A DNA stretch of 24,424 bases from a virus, in IMG/VR virus record IMGVR_UViG_3300034101_000838, positions 1-24,424 of that record, one strand, 5' to 3'. The notes beneath the pieces are model-generated. The model was not told the origin of the DNA. It saw nothing but the letters and a program-made list of their open reading frames with translations, and made no database searches. Each line of letters begins with the position of its first letter. Within the stretch, counting starts at the first letter, position 1. Positions 15,199 to 22,549 of the stretch are shown here, piece by piece. Made by a program: the position numbers and the translations under genes.

Positions 15199-15735
15199 TC
15201 AGTTTCCAGAAAGCGTTGAAGGCCACGGAAGGTTCGTAATCCCTAAAGAAGCAGGCCCCGGATCGTTCGGCATCTCTTCGCTGATATAGGTTTCATAACC
15301 TTCGACAACAATGAGGACGTCGTCCCGTGCCCGTCCCCTGACTCGGTAGGACGCAATATTAAAATAACGACCGTCGTACAGGAACATGTCATTGAGGTGG
15401 TGCCTGTACTCGTACGGGTCAGTTACGCCAGCCCGTCTCCAGTCGTCTAGTGAGGCAACAAAACTGGTCAACTCTACGGTCTGGCGACCTTCTGGGATGG
15501 CTCGTCTCTGGTCTTCAGTTTCGGAGATCATCAGCACCGGAACAATGATTCCATCCCGATAGCGCCTACCGTTAGCCCCCTCGGTGCCCTCATCGTAGAC
15601 GTCATCGTACAGAGAGCCAGCGCTGGCAGGGGCGGTGTGTGTCAGGTACTCAAACCAGACAATGGACTCCCCGTAATCACGGTGGTAGTTCCTGTAATGC
15701 CTACGTATGTTATGTAGTTCTCGGCGTACATCCAT
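15199..15735 (-). CDS. Probable neck (head-tail joining) protein
   Basis: A 178-aa protein rich in Arg, Tyr and Asp that I do not recognise by family. Visible parts are a basic N-terminal helix (VRRELHNIRRHYRNYHRDYG) and a Gly/Asp-rich loop (YDDVYDEGTEGANG). Central strands RYRDGIIVPVLMISE and RQTVELTSFVASLDDWRRAG come next, then DGRYFNIASYRVRGRARDDVLIVVEGYE. Such small mixed beta proteins between connector and sheath commonly act as stoppers or joining proteins that close the head after packaging. The start shares a base with the previous stop (TGATG), indicating coupling to the connector-like protein. Function rests on context only. Confidence 0.6.
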   Translation of the reverse strand: MDVRRELHNIRRHYRNYHRDYGESIVWFEYLTHTAPASAGSLYDDVYDEGTEGANGRRYRDGIIVPVLMISETEDQRRAIPEGRQTVELTSFVASLDDWRRAGVTDPYEYRHHLNDMFLYDGRYFNIASYRVRGRARDDVLIVVEGYETYISEEMPNDPGPASLGITNLPWPSTLSGN

Positions 15736-16547
15736 CAGAAGAACGCATTCGTCGTAATACCTTGTGGCGGATACGTGTCAATATAGACGTCGTCTCGTAG
15801 TGTTTCACTTTCGTCCTCAATCTGGATATGCCCAGACTCTGGTTCAATAAAGATGCGCTCCATTGGTCCGTATTCGCCAATCTCTTTACCGAGATACAGA
15901 GGAACATAACGATTGGTCGTTCGAGAAATACGACGTAGATTAAACGTATCTATCTTCTCAGGACCAATGTTGAGGTTGTTAGCGTGACGGCGGTATTCTG
16001 CATCCCACATAGCAACAAGGCTTTGAAGCATGCGGAAACGCTGAGAGCCGGGGATGTGTATGGATTCAGACGTCATAACGTCAATGTCACGGGCATACTC
16101 CGTCATAAGGGCCTGTAGAGCCTCTACAAGGGCACCTAAGCCCACAACGTCGATTACGGCAGGGGTTACCGCAGACAGATCGTATTTGATCGTATTCTGG
16201 TGATAATTGATTGAACGCTGTGCGTAAAACTCTAAATCTGCTGGAAGAATCCACTCGTAGTAATAACCCTCAACCATGATCTTGGACCCAGAAGCAGGGG
16301 TAGATGCCAAACGTAGAACCCCGTTACGGGCGTCTAAGTTGTACTGGGTGGTGGTTAGTTCCGTTGCGCTGGCACCAACTGTCGTGGCAATCCACAAAGT
16401 CGTTGAATCAATGTTGGGCTGTCCCAGTTCGTAGGTGCGCCCGAGACCATCAAAACTAACCTGAAAGAACTTAGGAAAGTCACGAAGGTAGTTTCGTGCT
16501 ACTTCTACGATTCTTGAAAGTGGAGTCAAAGTAGTTGCATGGGCCAT
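15735..16547 (-). CDS. Probable head-tail adaptor/connector protein
   Basis: A 270-aa protein placed first in the neck block. The N-terminal about 95 residues look like a beta module (YELGQPNIDSTTLWI, YNLDARNGVLRLASTP, SKIMVEGYYYEWI). They are followed by a helical domain (LPADLEFYAQRSINYHQNT, LGALVEALQALMTEYARDIDV, RMLQSLVAMWDAEYRRHANNL) and a C-terminal arm ending RNAFF-like (TTNAFF). A helical bundle with an extended arm is what adaptor proteins that dock on the portal look like, but no family name can be given from sequence alone. The ATG lies 9 nt after the 49-aa gene; GGAG is too far away for an ideal site. Confidence 0.6.
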   Translation of the reverse strand: MAHATTLTPLSRIVEVARNYLRDFPKFFQVSFDGLGRTYELGQPNIDSTTLWIATTVGASATELTTTQYNLDARNGVLRLASTPASGSKIMVEGYYYEWILPADLEFYAQRSINYHQNTIKYDLSAVTPAVIDVVGLGALVEALQALMTEYARDIDVMTSESIHIPGSQRFRMLQSLVAMWDAEYRRHANNLNIGPEKIDTFNLRRISRTTNRYVPLYLGKEIGEYGPMERIFIEPESGHIQIEDESETLRDDVYIDTYPPQGITTNAFF

Positions 16548-16556
16548 AATACTATT

Positions 16557-16706
16557 TTACTGATCTCCAGAACCTTCGCCGGGAACGGTGTCCTGTGCAG
16601 GTTGGTTTATTTGGGAATGCTCTTCACGGTGGCGGTGTACAAATGTCCTACGAACACGGGTAATATCCGTAACCGTCCCCTCTGGGAGAGGTAGGTCACG
16701 GGTCAT
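16557..16706 (-). CDS. Small 49-aa protein, unknown function
   Basis: A short gene: MTRDLPLPEGTVTDITRV, then RRTFVHRHREEHSQINQ and a Pro/Gly-rich acidic end (VPGEGSGDQ). Its ATG overlaps the collar-fibre stop as ATGA, and its TAA lies nine bases before the connector start, so it fills the gap exactly as a real coupled gene would. No other frame in this 150-nt stretch looks coding. It has no membrane segment and is probably partly unstructured, with a basic centre. A role in the neck is guessed only from position. Confidence 0.65.
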   Translation of the reverse strand: MTRDLPLPEGTVTDITRVRRTFVHRHREEHSQINQPAQDTVPGEGSGDQ

Positions 16707-18241
16707 TGCTCTGCCTTGATAATCCAGCGAACAGGGTAAGACGGGGGAATTATTGAAAACGCATTTCCGCCACCTGTTGCGTCAGTTGTTGGGGACGCAA
16801 TGGCAGAAGCGGCAGTAGTACCACTAAGTGCCGCACTGTTAACGGTCACAGTTGCAGAGTTGTTTACAGCGGTAGTCGCATCAGTAGAACCAGTACTACG
16901 TGCACCAGAAGTCTTGTTTGAGGTTCCAGTGGAGTCAACCGTTAGGTTTGTTTTGCGAGTACCAGTTTCAATCTTAGTGTTACCAAAAGCATCGGCTTGA
17001 GAACCACCGGAGAAGATATTTAGTGTGTGGGTATGTGACCCAGCAGATGTGGTTTGAGTTGTGTCTCTACCAACTTCTTGAATCCACGTAAAACCAACGG
17101 CGTTATTGCTAGTGTTTCCTGCTGTTGCATAAAATGTGCTGTGAGTGTGCGAACCATTACTAGCCGTGGTGCCATTTACAAAATGATAATGTTGCATCCC
17201 GTGATCGTGGGCGGCCTCAGTTATCTCATGGTCGTGCACAATGTTTGTATTGTGTGTATGGCTATCAGTATGGCTGTGGGCATTCTGAGTATGGTTATGA
17301 GACGCCGTCGTGTGGGTGTGCCCAGCCTCAGACCATGTATGTGTGTGGGCATCGTACGCCGACAAGTCATGGCTATGGGAGGGCAAATTGCTCGTGGTCA
17401 AAGTAGCAGTAGCCGCACCAGCCGAGGCATTAGTTGGTGCACCACCCACTAGGTAATATCCGTTGTAGTTCGGACGATTAAAAGTCGTGGAGTTGTCTCC
17501 GACTCCAAAAGTTGTACCCAATAGGGCGTACAAAGCCGCATAGGTTGTACGGCTAACCGCTTGACCATTACACTCCAACCACCTAGATGGAACGGCAGAT
17601 ACGGGCCATGCAACGATTGCGCCTACTGGGGTCAGTGTTAGTGGATCGTAGGTCGCAAGGTTTTCCCAACCAGTATCATTTTTAAAGTGAAGTGCTGATT
17701 GACCAGTTCCTTCAGAAAAACCAGTACGGAGATAAAACTCTCCTTGAGAACCACCAGATGGTGCCGCTGTACCAGTTCTAACGGTTGGGTTAGATATGAG
17801 AGCACGCTTGTCTACAACTAGTAAGGCACTAGGAGACTCTGCGCTACGAACAAAAACAGCGTGAAGAACTACACAATTGGCTGGTATAGCAGGGAATATT
17901 GCGTTTGAGGCGCTTGCTGTTCCTTTAGCAATTTGAAAGGCTAGGGTGGAAGCGTTTACGCAAATAAGATCAAAACGGGGACTGGCTTCAGCGGCGTCAA
18001 TAGTTACAGTCGCTCCAGACACAGATTTGTATGCGCCCTGAAATACAAACTCAACAGCACTTAGTGTGATATCTAGATAACCGCCACCAGACCCAGCCAC
18101 TACTGTGGTTGTTGCGCCACCAGAAAGAACACCAGATGAGCGGTTACCAAGGATTTGAAAATCAACTGAGTCCGGCTCGGATTGGTCAAGCGCTCTAATA
18201 TTCACGCCAAATTCAACGGCGTTAGGGATGTTAAAACTCAC
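16703..18241 (-). CDS. Tail-collar fibre protein with His-x-His metal-binding repeats
   Basis: A 512-aa fibre-type protein. The N-terminal about 170 residues form a beta module (FDLICVNASTLAFQIAKGTA, PAIPANCVVLHAVFVR). Residues about 200-275 are a phage tail collar domain: GAIVAWPVSAVPSRWLECNG, YAALYALLGTTFGVGD, TFNRPNYNGYYLVGG. Then follow ten HxH motifs (HSH, HTH, HTH, HNH, HSH, HTH, HDH, HDH, HYH, HTH) and an eleventh further on (GSHTHTL). HxH sites in the T4 gp37 tip coordinate iron along a trimeric needle, and gp12 binds zinc in its collar-type head. GTG start with AGGAG six bases upstream. Unusually it lies between capsid and connector genes, far from the baseplate, so it could be a head, neck or tail fibre. 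Confidence 0.88.
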   Translation of the reverse strand: MSFNIPNAVEFGVNIRALDQSEPDSVDFQILGNRSSGVLSGGATTTVVAGSGGGYLDITLSAVEFVFQGAYKSVSGATVTIDAAEASPRFDLICVNASTLAFQIAKGTASASNAIFPAIPANCVVLHAVFVRSAESPSALLVVDKRALISNPTVRTGTAAPSGGSQGEFYLRTGFSEGTGQSALHFKNDTGWENLATYDPLTLTPVGAIVAWPVSAVPSRWLECNGQAVSRTTYAALYALLGTTFGVGDNSTTFNRPNYNGYYLVGGAPTNASAGAATATLTTSNLPSHSHDLSAYDAHTHTWSEAGHTHTTASHNHTQNAHSHTDSHTHNTNIVHDHEITEAAHDHGMQHYHFVNGTTASNGSHTHSTFYATAGNTSNNAVGFTWIQEVGRDTTQTTSAGSHTHTLNIFSGGSQADAFGNTKIETGTRKTNLTVDSTGTSNKTSGARSTGSTDATTAVNNSATVTVNSAALSGTTAASAIASPTTDATGGGNAFSIIPPSYPVRWIIKAEQ

Positions 18242-18242
18242 T

Positions 18243-18482
18243 CTACACTCCTACGGACGAAACCATTTTTGACTTACTCAAAAAGTCGAATAAATCTGTA
18301 GGTACAGTATAGATGCTTCCGTTTTCTAAGGTATAGACGTTGTTATGCCATATTACGTTGTTATTACCAACGGCTTGGCAACGTGTATAGCCGTCAGGAA
18401 CTATGTCCTCGGCAGTTGCACTTTCGATCTCGTCTTCGGGGGTTGGTCCAGACAATGGTTTTGTTTTTTTAGATTTAGCCAT
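18243..18482 (-). CDS. Small capsid-proximal protein, paralogue A
   Basis: A 79-aa protein with a Lys/Glu-rich, disordered N-terminus (KSKKTKPLSGPTPEDE) and a folded-looking C-terminal half: NNVIWHNNVYTLENGSIYTVPTDLF then DFLSKSK. The second half aligns without gaps to the next upstream gene (W-x3-Y-x3-G-x-Y-x-(V/I)P-x2-LF-x2-L), so the two arose by duplication. Position straight after the major capsid gene suggests head decoration or head-completion proteins, but no family is recognised. Weak AGGTAGG site upstream; its stop lies within the ribosome-binding region of the collar gene. Confidence 0.7.
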   Translation of the reverse strand: MAKSKKTKPLSGPTPEDEIESATAEDIVPDGYTRCQAVGNNNVIWHNNVYTLENGSIYTVPTDLFDFLSKSKMVSSVGV

Positions 18483-18496
18483 CGCCTACCTACAGA

Positions 18497-18730
18497 TTAG
18501 AGAGTGTCGTAAATGTTTCCGTATGCCTTAAGGTGATTGAAGAGGCCCTCGGGAATGATGTAGGTTTTGCCATCTTGGAACGGGTAGTTCTTACCGCCCC
18601 AGTGCATGGTCCATGTTCCCTTGATACGTGCTCTCTTGTTACCAGAGGTCACTTCCTGAGCAGGGACCGCAACGGTCTCCTCTTCCTCTACTGGTTCTGC
18701 GAATAATGCTTTAGCAACATTCTTTGCCAT
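18497..18730 (-). CDS. Small capsid-proximal protein, paralogue B
   Basis: A 77-aa protein: an Ala/Glu-rich N-terminus (LFAEPVEEEETVAVPAQE), then a basic strand KRARIKGTWTMHWGGKNYPF and the shared ending DGKTYIIPEGLFNHLKAYG. It is a diverged copy of the downstream 79-aa gene. AGGAGAAC eight bases before the ATG is one of the strong sites of the window, suggesting high expression, as for a decoration or other high-copy virion protein. It follows the capsid gene after a stable hairpin. The role is inferred from position. Confidence 0.72.
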   Translation of the reverse strand: MAKNVAKALFAEPVEEEETVAVPAQEVTSGNKRARIKGTWTMHWGGKNYPFQDGKTYIIPEGLFNHLKAYGNIYDTL

Positions 18731-18764
18731 TTGGTTCTCCTTAAATTAAGTTTTAATGTGGCAA

Positions 18765-18790
18765 TGGGGGTGGCCCGAAGACCACCCCCA
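18765..18790 (-). terminator. Stable UUCG hairpin downstream of the capsid gene
   Basis: On the minus strand TGGGGGTGG pairs with CCACCCCCA; a T-G wobble and a C-G pair extend the stem to 11 bp, closed by a C(TTCG)G tetraloop. It lies 22 nt after the capsid stop. The 3' flank (TTGCCACATTAAAAC) has no T-run, so it may be a weak terminator, an RNA-stability element protecting the capsid mRNA 3' end, or both. Confidence 0.6.
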
Positions 18791-18811
18791 TAACACTAGC
18801 ATTTCCTAGAA

Positions 18812-19921
18812 TCAGGAAATTGCGCCACCGAGAGTGTTTATGATGACACGGGACTCGTGGGTGATTACACCGAAGCCCCAGATTGCGTACCACGAGAGAC
18901 CATGCTCACGACCGAAGTCGATCACACCACCGTCACGCAGTTCAACCGGGAGGGCAATTGCCTGACCAAAGGCATTGTCACCGATCATGATTGCGTTGAA
19001 GGCGTCGGCGTTCTCTTGGAAGCCAGCGGAACCGCTGGTGTCAAGTTCCGAACCGAGGCCGAACAGCGGAGCGGTGCTTGCTGTAGCGTCAAGGCCCTTT
19101 GCCACCTGAGTGGTTTCGATGAACACGACGTCGTAGATACGACCGATTTCACCAAGCATGAAGTTGCCGGGAGCGGCGTACTTCGTGACTTCGATGAACT
19201 CAGGCCAGTCACGGAGCGAACGTGCCTGCGCCGGGTGAACGAAGCAGACGTAGGTGTCGCCAAGACGTGGGATGTTCTGGCTGGCAAGAACTTCAACTGC
19301 GTCCTTAATAGCCGCAGGTGAGAGGTAGCCGGGAGCAGAAGCCGAACCAAGGGTTCCAGCGTCGTATGGGCTGATGGAGCCACGGCTTGCGGCGGCAGTG
19401 CGACCGAACACAACGCTCGGTGCAACAGCGGCACCACCAGAGAACGGAACACCAGCCTTGTAGAGGGTGTTACGAGCCTGAATGTCCATGCTCTGTGCCA
19501 TGTGACGACCGAGGAGACGTGAAGACGAAGCCATGACGTCGTCGAACGATGCGTTGAGCAACAGTTCGGTGACGGCAACAGCCTGACCCTGTTCCTTGAC
19601 GGTGATCTGAATCTGGCTTGCGCTGAGTGCCACAGGCTCCATACGAACACCTTCGGTCAGTTCTGCACCAGTTGACTGGTCGACTGACAAGTTGCTGTAA
19701 CGCACGAAGTTGATTGTGAGACCCGGCATAACGCCAAGTTCAGTCTTCTTAACTGCGAACTGCTCAAAACGAAGAATTGGCATCGCTTGGAACAGGATTT
19801 CCTTAGACCAGATGGTCTGAATTGCTGGGGAGAGGGTTGCATCACTTGAGTAACCTGTCGTGCTGATTGCACTAAGGTCGGCACCAGTGATTGCGCCTCC
19901 TACGGGACCGGGAAGGGCCAT
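18812..19921 (-). CDS. Major capsid protein (N4-gp56-type, HK97 fold)
   Basis: A 369-aa shell protein. The order is that of the N4-gp56 family: an N-terminal DLSAISTTGYSSDATLSPAIQ, the spine-helix region IWSKEILFQAMPILRFEQF, and a strand block LGVMPGLTINFVRYSNLSV. Then come TEGVRMEPVALSASQIQITVKEQGQAVAVTELLLNAS and the long helix SSSRLLGRHMAQSMDIQARNTL. The C-terminal half contains AIKDAVEVLASQNIPRLGDTYVCFVHPAQARSLRDWPEF, typical of the axial/peripheral domain. No delta-domain or obvious cleavage site is seen at the N-terminus. Codons end in C or G more often than in the baseplate genes, consistent with selection for high expression. GGAGG nine bases upstream supports the start. Scaffold precedes it and a stable hairpin follows. 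Confidence 0.92.
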   Translation of the reverse strand: MALPGPVGGAITGADLSAISTTGYSSDATLSPAIQTIWSKEILFQAMPILRFEQFAVKKTELGVMPGLTINFVRYSNLSVDQSTGAELTEGVRMEPVALSASQIQITVKEQGQAVAVTELLLNASFDDVMASSSRLLGRHMAQSMDIQARNTLYKAGVPFSGGAAVAPSVVFGRTAAASRGSISPYDAGTLGSASAPGYLSPAAIKDAVEVLASQNIPRLGDTYVCFVHPAQARSLRDWPEFIEVTKYAAPGNFMLGEIGRIYDVVFIETTQVAKGLDATASTAPLFGLGSELDTSGSAGFQENADAFNAIMIGDNAFGQAIALPVELRDGGVIDFGREHGLSWYAIWGFGVITHESRVIINTLGGAIS

Positions 19922-19959
19922 GGTTCTTTATCCTCCGTGGATAGTGTTTGGTTTTGGGT

Positions 19960-20754
19960 TTAGAAACGACCTCGGTTGGGTCGTGATTGAAGGAGCCTGT
20001 CTCGCATCTTTACATACTGATCCATCGGCATATTGCGGATATCATCCGCTGTCAGAGTTTGGTATTCCGTTTGAGTTTCCATTGGCCCAATGGGGGGTGC
20101 CGTTGGAGACACTCCCCTCAGTCGACCCTGCTGTTGCTGAGTCGCCTGCTGGATAGAATCAATAATAGCAGAACTGCGTTCACGAAGTACTGCGATTGAA
20201 TTTTCAATCTCTTCTTCCGTGTTACCAGAAACTAAATCAATTAACTCTGGAATGATGTTTTCCTGCTCTTCAGACACACGACGACTTGCGTAGGAACTGA
20301 TTTCCTGAAGTCGGCGTTCTTTTTCTAGCAAGGCTTCCTGTTGGGTGCGCTGTGCTTCAATTTCCTCAAAGCGACGGCGGTAATCCTGATCAATTGCCTC
20401 AAGTTTTGAGTTGAACTCGTCCTCACGCTTACGAAGAAGGTCCTTAGCGGACAGTTCTGCTTCCTCACGCTGGCGGATCAATTCCTGCTCATTACGGGCC
20501 TTATCTTCGGCTTCTTTACGAGCGGCCTCTCGCTCTGCGGAGAGTTCTGCCATCTGCTCTTCCATGCTCTTGACACGGACGTCAGCCTCTTCAATGCGCT
20601 TGTAGAGTTTGTCCTTCTCTTGCTGACGGATTCTCTCTACCTCGTCTTCGGTAAAAACCTTGCCCTTGGGCTGTGGGTTTGTTACCTCGTCGTGACCCTG
20701 CTCAAAGGCAGGGACAATTACGATGTCCCCTTCGGGGACGTTGGTCTTAGCCAT
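19960..20754 (-). CDS. Capsid scaffolding protein (coiled coil)
   Basis: A 264-aa highly charged protein between portal and capsid genes. Residues about 35-165 are an almost continuous coiled coil (VERIRQQEKDKLYKRIEEAD, MAELSAEREAARKEAEDKA, LLEKERRLQEISSYASRR). A less charged helix IPELIDLVSGNTEEEIENSIAVL follows, then a Gln/Pro-rich linker and a short C-terminal helix-basic tail (NMPMDQYVKMRDRLLQSRPNRGRF), which in scaffolds typically binds the capsid protein. No protease domain is fused. It has a GTGAGG site and a 49-nt leader with an AATAAATA box. It should guide prohead assembly and then be expelled or degraded. Confidence 0.85.
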   Translation of the reverse strand: MAKTNVPEGDIVIVPAFEQGHDEVTNPQPKGKVFTEDEVERIRQQEKDKLYKRIEEADVRVKSMEEQMAELSAEREAARKEAEDKARNEQELIRQREEAELSAKDLLRKREDEFNSKLEAIDQDYRRRFEEIEAQRTQQEALLEKERRLQEISSYASRRVSEEQENIIPELIDLVSGNTEEEIENSIAVLRERSSAIIDSIQQATQQQQGRLRGVSPTAPPIGPMETQTEYQTLTADDIRNMPMDQYVKMRDRLLQSRPNRGRF

Positions 20755-20800
20755 GTGATTACCTCACTTAGTTGAACTATTACGGACTCTTTTAATTAAC

Positions 20801-20808
20801 TATTTATT
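20801..20808 (-). promoter_or_regulatory. AATAAATA box (late-promoter-like)
   Basis: The minus strand reads GAATAAATAG across the portal stop codon, 46 nt before the scaffold ATG. The same octamer precedes the neck genes at 15188-15195 at nearly the same distance (49 nt). It could drive scaffold and capsid expression, but the evidence is a short A/T-rich match only. Confidence 0.3.
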
Positions 20809-22492
20809 CTTCATTTGGCACACGACGCTGGGCGAACCGAGCACCGTATGCTTTTGAGACAATTTGGTTCATCAGGTTTTCTTCAATTTGGGGGAGTGCC
20901 CCCATGCCGGGGAGTGGACCCTCGTTAGGGTTTCCTTCTCCAGCAGGAGTTACATTACCACTTTCTTGACCTGCTGGTTGAGCACCATTAGGAACCATTC
21001 CGGTGGTCATCATAACTGCCATCTGTATTTGGGCATTGAGCATGTCAAGTGCCCCTTGATCAAGTGCGTCGTCACGAAGTTCCTCAAAGATTTCAAGCAT
21101 CTTCTCGTTCGGGAACTCTTCGCCAAGAGAACGCAGTGCGCCACGCTTGGATTCAAGGCCAAGACCCATCTTCGCTTGAACCTCATTAAGTTTGATAAGA
21201 ACATCGACAGGCAACGGCTCGGGCCAGTGGATTTCTGTTCTGTAAATCAACGGGTCCCGTGGATCAAGTTGTGTCAACTGGTCTGGCTCTGGTTGAGCCG
21301 CAATCATTGGGTTGTACTGCAACATTTCCGGCTTAAATACCGCCGCAGTACGGATAACGATTTCGTTGATTCTTTCTAGACCTTTTGTGAAGTGGATTTT
21401 CTTCATCATGTAGCGGTTCATCAAAGGCTGATATTGAATAGCCAATGCAACGCCTGAAGTGTTGGAAACGGGCTGGAACTGACCTAAGGCGGTCTCGGGA
21501 ACGCCTGTAATTTCATGCATTGTGCGCTTAATAACATTTACGTATTCAAGAGCGCCTGCCATATTGCCCTTAGATTCAAGGTTAAAAACGCTGGCGTCTT
21601 TAGGAAGACCTGCCCAAACCTTCTTAGGACCACGCTCCAACTGACTTGCTTTAGCACCAGTGATGATGGTTACAGGTGCGGCGTGGTAGTTGATGATGTC
21701 AGATACTTCGAGCATCTTTTCGTTCAACTCACGGTTCAGCGGTATTACGTCCCACACGTCGCTTTGTCCCCAAGGGGATGAAGAGATTGTTGTGTTTGGA
21801 ATATGTACTATCGGAATAGTGCCGATGGCGTTCGGGTACTCGTCGATCAACTCATCATTGATGAACTGCTGAACGCTGTCTTCAGAAAGTATTTCAGTAA
21901 AGGTGTATACCTGACGTGTACCTTCAGGAGAAGTTCCCCAAAAACGGTACTTAAGTTTAAACCTGAGCAAACGATCACGGTCGTGTGGGTGGTACTCAGG
22001 GAAGCAGTGCGCCGGGTTCAACGGGATAATACGGATGCGACCTTCGTGACCAAGTCCGATGCTGTCAACGTAAGGCTCTTCGTATGCAACCTTAACGAAG
22101 CAGTCTCCAGTGACTGATGCCAACTGTCCCATTTCCCAAAGGACATAGTGTTTGTTGTTGTCCACTTCCCAGACATTGTGAAGTAGGTGAGGGATGATTG
22201 CGCCATTCTGCTCGGGCACACGGAATTGAATGCCCTTACCAAAACAGAAGTTTGTAATGTAATCCGACAAAGTGCGGACATAGTTCATGTAGAACTGAGA
22301 TTCGCCCATCTCCCTGCGGTACGACCAGTGGTGCCCCAAATACCACGCCCAAGCCGCTGAATAGCGGTTAAGACGGGGGCCGTGGACTTCAAACTCTTCG
22401 TCAGCAAGTTCAACAAGACCAAGAGGGGATATGGCAACGGTGAGGTCACTCGAAGATGCTCGGTATGATGGTGACCAAAAGTCAATAGCCAT
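20804..22492 (-). CDS. Portal protein
   Basis: A 562-aa portal of the SPP1 gp6-like class; the dodecamer forms the DNA entry vertex. Recognisable blocks: AWAWYLGHHWSYRREMG near residue 50, NYVRTLSDYITNFCFGKGIQF, then YVLWEMGQLASVTGDCFVKVAY and RIRIIPLNPAHCFPEYHP. The central helix is preceded by IPIVHIPN and SDVWDVIPLNRELNEKMLEVSDIINYHAAPVTIITG. The crown region follows with MHEITGVPETALGQ, SGVALAIQYQPLMNRYMMKKIHF, WPEPLPVDVLIKLNEVQAKMGLGLESKRGALRSLGEEF. The C-terminus is Gly/Pro/Asn-rich and flexible. Length is normal. It lies just downstream of an unknown 242-aa gene and ahead of the scaffold. Confidence 0.94.
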   Translation of the reverse strand: MAIDFWSPSYRASSSDLTVAISPLGLVELADEEFEVHGPRLNRYSAAWAWYLGHHWSYRREMGESQFYMNYVRTLSDYITNFCFGKGIQFRVPEQNGAIIPHLLHNVWEVDNNKHYVLWEMGQLASVTGDCFVKVAYEEPYVDSIGLGHEGRIRIIPLNPAHCFPEYHPHDRDRLLRFKLKYRFWGTSPEGTRQVYTFTEILSEDSVQQFINDELIDEYPNAIGTIPIVHIPNTTISSSPWGQSDVWDVIPLNRELNEKMLEVSDIINYHAAPVTIITGAKASQLERGPKKVWAGLPKDASVFNLESKGNMAGALEYVNVIKRTMHEITGVPETALGQFQPVSNTSGVALAIQYQPLMNRYMMKKIHFTKGLERINEIVIRTAAVFKPEMLQYNPMIAAQPEPDQLTQLDPRDPLIYRTEIHWPEPLPVDVLIKLNEVQAKMGLGLESKRGALRSLGEEFPNEKMLEIFEELRDDALDQGALDMLNAQIQMAVMMTTGMVPNGAQPAGQESGNVTPAGEGNPNEGPLPGMGALPQIEENLMNQIVSKAYGARFAQRRVPNEE

Positions 22493-22536
22493 TAAATCAG
22501 CCTTTTGTTCCTATAAGAGTTACTAAATTGTATCGT

Positions 22537-22549
22537 ACCTATACTAGGT
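22537..22549. repeat. Palindrome ACCTA-N3-TAGGT before the portal gene
   Basis: A perfect 5-bp inverted repeat with a 3-nt spacer in the 56-nt gap upstream of the portal, touching the previous stop codon. A TTGACC hexamer overlaps it on the minus strand and TACAAT follows 14 nt later, too close for a normal sigma-70 pair. Part of the sequence (ACCTAGTAT) recurs at the 3' end of the Ntn-hydrolase gene. It could be an operator or a transcript-end signal; support is weak. Confidence 0.3.

Noticed and set aside
17054-17452. Rightward 132-aa open frame opposite the HxH fibre region
   Set aside because: Its Val/Met/Cys-rich sequence is the complement of repeated His/Thr codons; the minus-strand collar protein is clearly the real product.
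18857-19321. Rightward 154-aa and leftward 221-aa open frames overlapping the capsid gene
   Set aside because: Long shadow frames are expected where codons favour C/G at third positions; neither has family features or a plausible start.
20864-21379. Rightward 171-aa open frame inside the portal gene
   Set aside because: Antisense shadow of a well-recognised portal; Cys/His/Ser-rich composition and no ribosome site.
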